The translations under genes and the position numbers were made by a program. Positions 27,532 to 35,502 of a stretch of DNA of 64,000 bases are shown piece after piece (positions within the stretch are counted from its first letter, which is position 1; every line of letters starts with the position of its first letter). The notes below the pieces were generated by a model. It searched no databases. It worked only from the letters and a program-made list of their open reading frames with translations, and was not told the DNA's origin. The DNA comes from CAZDKK01 sp964506245 (GTDB lineage: Bacteria; Eisenbacteria; RBG-16-71-46; CAIMUX01; WJJG01), in the NCBI GenBank assembly GCA_964506245.1, contig CAZDKK010000017.1:1-64000 (forward strand), in the 5' to 3' direction.

Positions 27532-30285
27532 ATGACGCCGCGCGCTGCAGCGAAACGGATCGCGAGGATCCTGCTGGTGTCCCTGATCGGGGCGCCCGTG
27601 TTTCTGGGTCTCGGGGCTCGGGCCGGGCAGGAACCCTATGAGCAGATCCGGGTCCTGGTGGGGCCGGACACGGACCGGTCCCAGATCTTCTTCCACCCCG
27701 ATCTGGAGCTGATGAAGCTCGAGGAGGATGCGCTCACCCTCCTGTCGCGCCCAGAACTGACCGCGGAGCTGCGCGCGCGCGGCCTCGGGGTGGAGGTCGA
27801 GATCCCCGACCTCGAGGCTTACTACGCGACGCGTGCGGGGGGACTGCGCGACTACGGCATCTGGCACACCTACGCCGAGATGCGGGATGAGATGGTCGCC
27901 ATCCACGCCGAGTTCCCCAACCTGACCACCGCGCCGGCCTCGATCGGGACAACCGGCGAGGGGCGTGCGTTGTGGGCGATGAAGGTCTCGGACAATCCCA
28001 ACGTCCAGGAAGACGAGCCCGAGGTGCTCTTCGACGGCGTCCACCATGCGCGCGAGATCATGTCGCTCGAGATCCCGCTGCATTTCATCCGCTATCTCTG
28101 CGAGAACTACGGCACGGACCCGGTGATCACCTACATCGTGGACAACCGCCAAGTCTGGTTCGTGCCGATGGTCAACGCGGACGGCTTCGTCTACAACGAG
28201 ATCATGAGCCCCTCGGGCGGCGGCATGTGGCGCAAGAACCGCCGGGACAATGGGACGCCCGGATGTGAAGGCGTCGACGTCAATCGCAACTACACCTTCC
28301 AGTGGGGCGGCACGGGCTCCTCGGGCAACCCCTGCGATGAGACCTACCGCGGCCCCTGGGCCGGATCCGAGCCCGAGATCGCCGCCCACATGGCCTTCAT
28401 CAACACGCACAACTTCGCCGCCTGGCAGACGTATCACAGCGTCGTCGGGGCGATCCTCTTCCCCTGGGGCTACTCCACCCAGCCGACGCCCGACCACGCG
28501 CGCTTCCAGCGCCTCTGTGCGGAGATGGTCCGGGACAGTCACTATGACTACGGCCAGTGTTCGACCTATCTCTACATGGTGAGCGGCGGCTCCATCGATT
28601 GGGGGTACGGTGCGACGACCGAGCACCCGTTGATCTTCGCGGTGACCACCGAGATCGGCGGCAGTGGCTTCTGGCCGGACCCGAGCGAGCGCGACGGCCT
28701 GATCGCCGAGAACTTGTACAGCAACATCCACCTTTGTCTGGTGGCGGGAGGCTACCTCGACATCGACGATCTCGCTGTCACGGGCGGCGATGGCAACGGC
28801 CAGCTCGATCCCGGCGAGACCGCCACGCTCGCTCCCAGCGCGACCAACCTGGGCGTGAGATACGCGGTGACCAACGCGCGGGTCACGGTGGCCTGCGACG
28901 ATCCCTACGTGGTCCTGCATGCGGCGCAGAGCGTGCTCGGGACGATCAACGCCGGACAGACGGTGACCGGCGGCACCCCGGCCCTCGACGTCAGCGTGGA
29001 TGCGAGCTGCCCCCAAGGGCGCCAGGTCGACTTCCGCCTCCGGCTGGAGGCCGACGGGTGTCTCCCCACCGAGGAGACGGTTGGCCTCGTGGTCGGCGTG
29101 CGCCCCATGCTCTACGGCTGTGACTTCGAGAGCGCGGCGCACGGCTGGACGCAGGACCCGTCGCACACCGCCCAATCCGGCGCGTACGTGCGCGTCGACC
29201 CGATCGGCACCGCCCATCAGCCGGAATTCGACACGACGCCGGACCCGGGCGTTAATGCCTGGATCACGCTGCAGAACCCCGGTGGCCAGGTCGGCTACGA
29301 CGTCGACAACGGGATCGCCGCGACCCGCTCCCCCACGATCGACCTCTCGGGCGTCGGCAGCGCGCGGCTCGACATGAACTACTTCTTCGGCCAGAACGAG
29401 GAGGGTGACGATCCGGGCGACTTCTTCCGCATCGACGTCTCCAATGATGGCGGCGCCACCTACCCCGCCAACCTCGTCCTGATCGGGGACGTCAACCACG
29501 GCCCCGACTGGCTCAACCTGGAGGTGCGCCTCGACGAGTATCTCGCGCTCACGAGTCAGATGGTCATCCGCATCCAGACCTGCGACGGCACCGCCTCGGG
29601 CGACATCATCGAGGGCGGCACGGATGATGTCTTCATCTACAGCGGCGGTTCGGGCAACGAGCCCCCGACGCAGCCCGTGCTGCTTTCGCCGCCCGCCGGG
29701 GCGACCGGCGTGCCCCTGGCGCCGGAGCTGGTCGTCGAGAATGCGACCGACCCCGAGGGCGATCCGCTCACCTACGGCTTCCGCGTCTACGCCGATCCGG
29801 AGCTGACGGTGCTTATCGCCGCGGCCGACGGGATCGCCGAGGGCACGGCCGGTACGACCGCATGGACCGTGGCGCCGCCGCTCGATCCGGAGCAGACGTA
29901 CACCTGGCGGGCCTATGCGGCCGACCCGGTGCTGCGCGGCCTCTACGCGCCGGCCGCGGAGTTCACGACCGCGGCCGGGGGCTCGAGCGTGAGCGAGATC
30001 CCGCCGGCGGGCGGTCTGGCCCTGGCCGCGGGGCCCAACCCGGCGCGCGGCGCGGTGGCCATCCGGTACTATGCCTCCGCGACCGCGAACGCGCGGATCG
30101 AGATCGTGGACCTCGCCGGCCGCATCGTGCGCACGTTGCCCGTTGCGTTCGGGACGCCGGGCTGGCACGAGGTGGCGTGGGACGGCCGCGACGGCGCGGG
30201 TCGCCCGGCGGGAGCCGGCACGTACTGGGTGCGCCTGGCGCAGCCGGGGGAGAGGCGCGCGGTGCGCGTCCTGCACCTGAGGTAG
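27532..30285 (+). CDS. Secreted M14 zinc carboxypeptidase with FlgD-like C-terminal module
   Basis: Protein of 917 residues. The ATG follows GAGGAGGACAGAG, with signal peptide ARILLVSLIGAPVFLGLGARAG. The M14 domain has zinc ligands His172 and Glu175 (HHAREIMSLE) and His302 (WQTYHSVVG), the substrate-binding VDVNRNYTFQWGG loop, and the general-base Glu374 in TTEIGGSGFWP. These enzymes remove C-terminal residues from peptides. Behind it lie an Ig-like domain, a MAM/immune-inhibitor-A-like jelly-roll (CDFESAAHGWTQDPS), a fibronectin-III-like unit (LLSPPAGATGVPLAPEL) and the C-terminal module (GPNPARGAVAIRYYAS, IVDLAGRIVRTL) ending VLHLR. The beta-helix gene starts 43 bases later. Confidence 0.9.
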   Translation: MTPRAAAKRIARILLVSLIGAPVFLGLGARAGQEPYEQIRVLVGPDTDRSQIFFHPDLELMKLEEDALTLLSRPELTAELRARGLGVEVEIPDLEAYYATRAGGLRDYGIWHTYAEMRDEMVAIHAEFPNLTTAPASIGTTGEGRALWAMKVSDNPNVQEDEPEVLFDGVHHAREIMSLEIPLHFIRYLCENYGTDPVITYIVDNRQVWFVPMVNADGFVYNEIMSPSGGGMWRKNRRDNGTPGCEGVDVNRNYTFQWGGTGSSGNPCDETYRGPWAGSEPEIAAHMAFINTHNFAAWQTYHSVVGAILFPWGYSTQPTPDHARFQRLCAEMVRDSHYDYGQCSTYLYMVSGGSIDWGYGATTEHPLIFAVTTEIGGSGFWPDPSERDGLIAENLYSNIHLCLVAGGYLDIDDLAVTGGDGNGQLDPGETATLAPSATNLGVRYAVTNARVTVACDDPYVVLHAAQSVLGTINAGQTVTGGTPALDVSVDASCPQGRQVDFRLRLEADGCLPTEETVGLVVGVRPMLYGCDFESAAHGWTQDPSHTAQSGAYVRVDPIGTAHQPEFDTTPDPGVNAWITLQNPGGQVGYDVDNGIAATRSPTIDLSGVGSARLDMNYFFGQNEEGDDPGDFFRIDVSNDGGATYPANLVLIGDVNHGPDWLNLEVRLDEYLALTSQMVIRIQTCDGTASGDIIEGGTDDVFIYSGGSGNEPPTQPVLLSPPAGATGVPLAPELVVENATDPEGDPLTYGFRVYADPELTVLIAAADGIAEGTAGTTAWTVAPPLDPEQTYTWRAYAADPVLRGLYAPAAEFTTAAGGSSVSEIPPAGGLALAAGPNPARGAVAIRYYASATANARIEIVDLAGRIVRTLPVAFGTPGWHEVAWDGRDGAGRPAGAGTYWVRLAQPGERRAVRVLHLR

Positions 30286-30328
30286 GCGCCGCCCATCTGT
30301 CCGGCACCCCCCGAGGAGGCCTGGGCCC

Positions 30329-31981
30329 GTGCGATGGATCCTCACTCTGCTGGCGCTGCTGGCCTGCACCCGGCCAGCGGCGCCCGCGACTTACACAGTC
30401 CTGCCGGACGGCTCGGGAGACTACCCGACCCTCCAGGCCGCGGTCGATGCAGCCGTGTCGGGCGACGTGATCGAGCTCGGCCCCGGCACCTTCAGCGGCG
30501 ATGGCAACCGCGACATCGATCTCACCGGCCGAGCTCTGCACATCTGCGCCCGGGACGGCGTCGCGGCGACCTGCATCCTCGACTGCCAGGGCAGCCCGAG
30601 CGCGCCCCATCGCGCCTTCGTCTTCACGAGCGGCGAGGGCGCGGCGACGATCCTCGAGAACCTGACCCTCACCGGCGGCTGCGCCTGGCGCACCCACGCG
30701 GGCGCCCCGACCGCGGATGCACGCGGGGGCGCGATCTACTGCGCGGGGGCTTCGCCGACGATCCGCGACTGCGTGCTCAGCGGGAGCACGGCCGAGTTCG
30801 AGGGCGGCGCGCTCTTCGCGGCCGAGGGTGCCGCACCCGTGCTCGAGGATTGCGTGCTGTCGGCCAACCACGCCACCAGCGGGGGCGGCGCGTTCTGCCA
30901 CAGCGCCACGGCGTCCCTGGATGGCTGCAGCTTCACGGAGAACACCGCCCGCAGCGGCGCCGGCCTCGGCGCACGCCAGTCCCCGATCTCGCTAAGTGCC
31001 TGCACGTTCGTGGACAACGCGGCGTCGTTGGGGGGCGGCGGGGCCAGCCTGGACAATGCTGAGGGGGCGGAGTTCTCCACCTGCGCGTTCAACGGCAACA
31101 GCGCTGGCTACGGCGGTGCGGTCTCCTGCTTCAACGGGGGCACGCCCGCGTTCACCGGCTGCACCTTCGCCGGCAACCTGGCTACCGGTTCGGGCGACTG
31201 GCCCACGGGATGCGGCGGTGGCCTGTTCACGGACGTCTTCGCCTCCCCGGTGCTCACGACCTGCGACTTCCACGACAACGGGGCTGGGGCGGACGGCGGG
31301 GGCATCTACACCAACGGCGCGCAGACGCACATCGAAGATTGTATGTTCAAGGAAAACACCGCCGGCACCAGCGGGGGTGGTCTCTACGGCGACAGCGACT
31401 TCCTCGAGGTGAGCGATTGTCTGCTGAGGGACAACGCGGCTGTCTCCGGCGGCGGGGCTTTTCTGCACGGCGGCTTTCCGACCCTGAGCGATTGCACGTT
31501 CTACGCCAACGAGGCGACGGCCGGCGGAGGCATCGCGCTCCAGGCCGGCACGTGCACGCTGGTCGCCTGCACGCTGCACCGCAACAGCGCGTCGCGCGGA
31601 GGAGGGCTGGTGGCGCTCGCCGGCACGAGGCTCTCGCTGGAGAGGGTGCTCGTCGCATCCGGGAGCGCCGGGGAAGGCGTGGCCTGCGACGGATGCACCG
31701 AGATTTCCCTGACCTGCTGCAATATCTTCGGCAACGCGGGCGGAGACTACGACGATCCGGCGATCTCCGATCAGCTCGGGACGAGCGGCAATGTCGCGGC
31801 CAGCCCGCATTTCTGCTATGCCTACCCGCAGCGCTACGAGGTCTGGTCCGTGCACGAGGACTCGCCTTGCGCGCCGGCGCAATCGGCGTGCGGGCTCATC
31901 GGCGCATGGGGCGCCGACTGCAGCGACACGCCGGTGCGCGCGGCGAGCTGGGGTGAGATCAAGGCCGTCTTTCGTCCGTAG
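30329..31981 (+). CDS. Secreted right-handed beta-helix (polymorphic-OMP-like) protein
   Basis: Protein of 550 residues. The GTG start follows GAGGAGG. The signal peptide MRWILTLLALLACTRPAAPA is followed by the opening TYTVLPDGSGDYPTLQAAVD and the GNRDIDLTG turn, shared with the beta-helix domains of both C25 peptidases here. More than a dozen coils follow with the pattern CTFxxNxAxxGGG (for example CTFVDNAASLGGGGAS, CTFYANEATAGGG), typical of parallel beta-helix adhesins. It lacks the FlgD-like tail and ends SWGEIKAVFRP. It probably forms an operon with the M14 gene. An adhesin or matrix role is likely; an enzymatic role is not evident. Confidence 0.82.
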   Translation: MRWILTLLALLACTRPAAPATYTVLPDGSGDYPTLQAAVDAAVSGDVIELGPGTFSGDGNRDIDLTGRALHICARDGVAATCILDCQGSPSAPHRAFVFTSGEGAATILENLTLTGGCAWRTHAGAPTADARGGAIYCAGASPTIRDCVLSGSTAEFEGGALFAAEGAAPVLEDCVLSANHATSGGGAFCHSATASLDGCSFTENTARSGAGLGARQSPISLSACTFVDNAASLGGGGASLDNAEGAEFSTCAFNGNSAGYGGAVSCFNGGTPAFTGCTFAGNLATGSGDWPTGCGGGLFTDVFASPVLTTCDFHDNGAGADGGGIYTNGAQTHIEDCMFKENTAGTSGGGLYGDSDFLEVSDCLLRDNAAVSGGGAFLHGGFPTLSDCTFYANEATAGGGIALQAGTCTLVACTLHRNSASRGGGLVALAGTRLSLERVLVASGSAGEGVACDGCTEISLTCCNIFGNAGGDYDDPAISDQLGTSGNVAASPHFCYAYPQRYEVWSVHEDSPCAPAQSACGLIGAWGADCSDTPVRAASWGEIKAVFRP

Positions 31982-32039
31982 CCACCATCACCGCCACGCC
32001 CCGTGTCACCGGCCCCGGCGTGACAGGTCCCACGCCGGC

Positions 32040-32834
32040 TCAGGCGTCCATCAACTCCCGCAACCGCGCGTACCCGCTCCGGCTGATCGGGATCTGCCGC
32101 CCGTCGCGCAGAATGGCCACGCGGCTGTCCTTCGAGAAGGGCTCGATGCGGGCGATCCGGTCCAGGGCGATGAGGTGCGAGCGGTGGACGCGGACGAATC
32201 GCCGGGGGTCGAGCTGGCCCTCCAGCTCCGCGAGCGTCTGCTGCTTGAGCCACGTGCGGCCCTCGGCGTGCAGCGACACGTAGTCGTCCTCCGCCTCGGC
32301 CCAATCGAGCCGGTCGACCGGGATGACGTGAACCTTGGCCCCATTGCGCACCACGATCCGCTCGGCCCAGCGGTCCGGCCCCCGGGCGGCGGCCGCGATC
32401 CGGGAGGCGAGCAGACCCGAGACCGAGGGCGAGGCCGCCGCGGCCGCGGCGCCGGGCCCGCGGCCGAGGCGTCCGCGGGCTTGCTCGAGGGCGGCCGCGA
32501 GGCGTTCGCGCCCGAACGGCTTGAGGAGGTAGTCCACGGCGTGAACCTCGAAGGCCCGCAGGGCATACTCATCGTACGCGGTGCAGAAGATCACGGCCGG
32601 CTGCGGCGAGACGAGCTCGAGCACCTCGAAGCCATCGAGCTTCGGCATCTGGACGTCGAGGAAGACGAGGTCGGGGGTCAGCTCGCCGATTGCCTTGACC
32701 GCCTCGAAGCCGTTGGCGCACTCGGCCACGACCTCCACCTCCGGGTGCGCGGCGAGATACTCGCGCAGGAGCGCGCGGGCCGGCGCCTCGTCATCCACCA
32801 GTACGACGCGGATTGGCACTGCGGGCTTCTCCAT
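32040..32834 (-). CDS. LytTR-family response regulator
   Basis: Protein of 264 residues. The receiver domain (residues ~7-125) has acidic pocket Asp14/Asp15, phosphoacceptor Asp60 in FLDVQMPKLDG, and the conserved Lys in DYLLKPF. An Ala/Gly-rich linker leads to a LytTR DNA-binding domain (about 160-262: RIVVRNGAKVHVIPV, DYVSLHAEG, FVRVHRSHLIALD). LytTR regulators bind imperfect direct repeats in promoters. The gene lies 11 bases after the LytS-like kinase and is the last of a four-gene operon, so it should be the output of that kinase. Confidence 0.9.
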   Translation of the reverse strand: MEKPAVPIRVVLVDDEAPARALLREYLAAHPEVEVVAECANGFEAVKAIGELTPDLVFLDVQMPKLDGFEVLELVSPQPAVIFCTAYDEYALRAFEVHAVDYLLKPFGRERLAAALEQARGRLGRGPGAAAAAASPSVSGLLASRIAAAARGPDRWAERIVVRNGAKVHVIPVDRLDWAEAEDDYVSLHAEGRTWLKQQTLAELEGQLDPRRFVRVHRSHLIALDRIARIEPFSKDSRVAILRDGRQIPISRSGYARLRELMDA

Positions 32835-32845
32835 CGCGGGCGTCC

Positions 32846-33934
32846 TCAACGCGGGTCCGAGGCCGCACCCCCGGGGGGAGTCTCCCTCGCGGGCAGCGCC
32901 AGCACCACCCGGAAGACACCCGGTCCGGGGGTGATGGCCAGATGCGCGTCGCGCCCCCCGAGGGCCGCGAGCCGCCGGCGGACATTGCCCAGTCCGGTCC
33001 CGGTCCCCGGACGGCGCTCCTCGCCCTCGTCCGTGGGGTTCTCCAGGGAGACGACCAGGTGACCCTCGCGCCGGTCGGCCTCGAGTCGCAGCGTGCCCTG
33101 CTCCAGCCGGCGGGCGATGCCGTGCTTGACCGCGTTCTCGACCAGCGGCTGGAGCAAGAGCGGCGGGAGCTGGCAGGGGAGCGCCGCCGGATCGACCCGT
33201 TGCTCGACCTGTAGCCGCTCCCCGAAGCGCACGCGCTCGATCGCCAGGTAGCGATCCACGAGGGCCAGCTCCTCGGCCAGCGTGACGGAGTCCTGTCCCC
33301 CCAGGCGGAGCGTCAGGCGCAGGAAGTCCCCTAGCTTCTCGCACATGCGGCGCGCGCCCTCGGGATCCGGGCCGATCAGCGCGTTGATCGAGTTCAGGCT
33401 GTTAAAGAGAAAGTGCGGGCTCAACTGCGCCCTGAGGGCGCGCAGCTCCGCCTCACGCGCGTGGACCTGAGACTCCAGTGCGCGCCGCTCCGCGGCATGG
33501 GATTCCCACACCGCCACGAACAGGTAGTGGATCACGGCCGAGAGCAGATACAGCAGCACGCCCGATGCGAACAGCACGACCAGGTCGCGGGTGAGTGTCC
33601 CCGTCGGCAAGGGTGGAAAAGACAGCCGCGTCAGCGCGGCGGCCCAGCCGGCACCGAGCAGGGTCCAGACGCCGCTCGCCAGCACCGCGGCGGCGAGCTG
33701 CACGGCGCCCACCCGTGTGGGCGGCGTGCGGGCGATGGGATGCGCCCGGCAGACCCACCACGCCGAGAGGCAGATGATGCCATACACGAGCGCGAGCGGC
33801 GTGATGAAGGCGATCTCGTGCAGGTAGGGCCGCGGGCCAATCGCGGCGAAGACCGGCGCGAGCAGGAGCCCGAAGGCGAGGCATGCCAGCAGGTAGAGCA
33901 GGAACCGCGCCGGTCTGCCGAACATGGGGTGCAT
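32846..33934 (-). CDS. LytS/YpdA-type sensor histidine kinase
   Basis: Protein of 362 residues with about four N-terminal membrane segments (residues ~10-140), a short coiled coil, and a His_kinase (PF06580) module with phosphoacceptor His174 in LRAQLSPHFLFNSLN. The ATPase has the N-box LLLQPLVENAVKHGI and G-box GTGTGLGNVRRRL. Kinases of this class pair with LytTR regulators, and one lies directly downstream. The gene starts 3 bases after the LiaF-like gene, implying co-translation. The sensed signal is unknown; membrane stress is suggested by the LiaF-like neighbour. Confidence 0.9.
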   Translation of the reverse strand: MHPMFGRPARFLLYLLACLAFGLLLAPVFAAIGPRPYLHEIAFITPLALVYGIICLSAWWVCRAHPIARTPPTRVGAVQLAAAVLASGVWTLLGAGWAAALTRLSFPPLPTGTLTRDLVVLFASGVLLYLLSAVIHYLFVAVWESHAAERRALESQVHAREAELRALRAQLSPHFLFNSLNSINALIGPDPEGARRMCEKLGDFLRLTLRLGGQDSVTLAEELALVDRYLAIERVRFGERLQVEQRVDPAALPCQLPPLLLQPLVENAVKHGIARRLEQGTLRLEADRREGHLVVSLENPTDEGEERRPGTGTGLGNVRRRLAALGGRDAHLAITPGPGVFRVVLALPARETPPGGAASDPR

Positions 33935-33937
33935 CGG

Positions 33938-34798
33938 CTAGCGCCCCCCGCTCGGACCCTGCTCCCGGGTTGCATCGTTCGACCCGGACCAGGATTCGCC
34001 CGCCGGATGAAACCCCCGCCGATCACGCCAGCGCGCGTGCTTCTGTGTGGCGTCGTCTGCGTGCTTCACGTCGACGCCCCCCATCACGGCCAGCCCTCGC
34101 ACCGTGAGCGTGGGCGCATTGGGGTCCGCGGGTGGCACCGTCGAGTCCTCGAACCCACCGAGCAGCGGTGTCACGTGCCCGATCACACGCCAGCCCTCCG
34201 GAACAATCAGATCGACCCCGCCGAACATGGCAAGAACATCGATCATCGCGCCGCCCGGCGCAAGCTTGGCGCTGCGCAGGTCGACGTCCACCCCTCCCAT
34301 GATCGCGTTCACCTCGCCCCCGCGGAAGGACTCCGAAACGACCTTCCGTTCGATGCCTCCCATGACGACGAACGCGCTGAGAACGGGTTCTCGCTCCGTG
34401 TCCGGGGATCGGAATGCGCCCCCGCGCCAGGCGCGCAGAACCAGCATCGCGCCGATGAAGATCAGTGCGACGGGCCAGAGATCGAAGATGCTGTATTCGA
34501 CGAGCTCGAACTCATACAGGAGCAGCCAGCCGCCGATCAGGGCCCAGATCAGGCCGGCCAGCGGGCGCCTCCGGCAGAGGAGCCCGGTCAGCATGCAGAG
34601 CCCCCAGGCCAGGAGGAGCACCGGCCAGTAGCGGGTCACGTCCTGCGCGTCGATGACGTGCAGGTTGTCCAGCGTCCATAGCACACCGAAAGCAAGGAGC
34701 AGCAAGCCGAAGACCATGCGTCCGGTGAGCCAGTTCCGGGAGGTCCGGCGGGCGACCTGCGGTCCGAAGGCCCCGGTGCGATCGTAGGATTCAGACAT
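33938..34798 (-). CDS. LiaF-like membrane protein
   Basis: Protein of 286 residues. Four N-terminal membrane helices (residues ~25-125; MVFGLLLLAFGVLWTLDNLH) are followed by the cell-wall-active-antibiotics-response (LiaF C-terminal) beta-domain with its repeated MGG motif: VVMGGIERKVVS, AIMGGVDVDLR, AMFGGVDLIVPEGW and AVMGGVDVK. In Firmicutes LiaF restrains the LiaRS two-component system. Here it precedes a LytS-type kinase and LytTR regulator rather than LiaS/LiaR, but a similar inhibitory role is a fair inference. The start overlaps the preceding gene by 8 bases. Confidence 0.85.
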   Translation of the reverse strand: MSESYDRTGAFGPQVARRTSRNWLTGRMVFGLLLLAFGVLWTLDNLHVIDAQDVTRYWPVLLLAWGLCMLTGLLCRRRPLAGLIWALIGGWLLLYEFELVEYSIFDLWPVALIFIGAMLVLRAWRGGAFRSPDTEREPVLSAFVVMGGIERKVVSESFRGGEVNAIMGGVDVDLRSAKLAPGGAMIDVLAMFGGVDLIVPEGWRVIGHVTPLLGGFEDSTVPPADPNAPTLTVRGLAVMGGVDVKHADDATQKHARWRDRRGFHPAGESWSGSNDATREQGPSGGR

Positions 34799-35177
34799 GG
34801 CGTTCCCCCCTCGTCCAGCAGGTGCGATCCGGCATCCAGTGGCTCGCGATGGTCCGCGTCACCATACCGGCGCCGACAGCCACCAGGATCAGTGGCCAGC
34901 TGTTGCCATAGGTGAAGCCCAGGTTGCCGGTGTGGGCCAGGTAGAGCCACGCGCCGATGAGCGTCAGCGTCACGCCTCCCCCCAGGTCCTTGGCTTGCCG
35001 AGACCCCACGAGCTTCGCCAGCCCCACGCCGGCCACGAGTAGCGCCCACCACCCGTGGATGAAGATGCTGCCGGTGATGACCTCGAACTCGCGCAGCAGG
35101 AAGAGCAGCCCCAGTGCGATCAGCACGAGGCCCACCGTCAGACCTCCCCAGTTGCGCCGACGGTCGGTGCCTGTCAT
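34791..35177 (-). CDS. LiaI/LiaF-TM-like small membrane protein (DUF5668-like)
   Basis: Protein of 128 residues. The ATG follows AAAGGAGGTCCGCA. It has about four hydrophobic segments (GGLTVGLVLIALGLLFLLRE, WWALLVAGVGLAKLVG, GVTLTLIGAWLYLA, WPLILVAVGAGMV), the LiaF-type transmembrane module without the soluble beta-domain. It is the first gene of a tight operon with the LiaF-like protein, the sensor kinase and the LytTR regulator, and probably partners with the LiaF-like protein in the membrane. Confidence 0.8.
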   Translation of the reverse strand: MTGTDRRRNWGGLTVGLVLIALGLLFLLREFEVITGSIFIHGWWALLVAGVGLAKLVGSRQAKDLGGGVTLTLIGAWLYLAHTGNLGFTYGNSWPLILVAVGAGMVTRTIASHWMPDRTCWTRGERHV

Positions 35178-35502
35178 TGCGGACCTCCTTTCATCCGGCC
35201 GCTCCCGCGATCCCTCATCGCGCCGCCGCCGCGGCCTCTGTCGGCAAGGTACGGCACACCTCCTCGGGCTGTGACCGGGAAATCGGCGAGCGGCGGCGAG
35301 GCACCGGCGAATTGCGAGGGGGAATAGCCCGGGGCCCGCAGGCCAGCGGGTAGCTCAGGCTCGAGCGGCCTGAACCCAAGCGTCTGAAACCTGTCACTCA
35401 CTGGCCACGTACTGCTCCTTCGCACCTATACTGATGGCAGATCCCCCGCTCCCCCCGCAGAATACCCCCGTGGATCGTGTCGTTCCGAGGGAGACAGAGA
35501 GC
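35178..35502. other. Divergent intergenic region between the Lia-like operon and the LVIVD gene
   Basis: 325 bases. A possible -10 (TATACT, 35427-35432) faces the LVIVD gene, without a good -35. LytTR binding repeats were looked for by eye and none was clear. No gene is seen. Confidence 0.3.

Noticed and set aside
27460..30369. 969-codon open frame antisense to the M14 peptidase gene
   Set aside because: The sense strand has clear M14 motifs and a signal peptide. In GC-rich DNA the antisense frame is open by codon bias and shows only Arg/Gly/Val-rich composition.
31982..32039. Terminator between the beta-helix gene and the LytTR gene
   Set aside because: Only a 5-bp GTCAC/GTGAC pairing was found, too weak to call.
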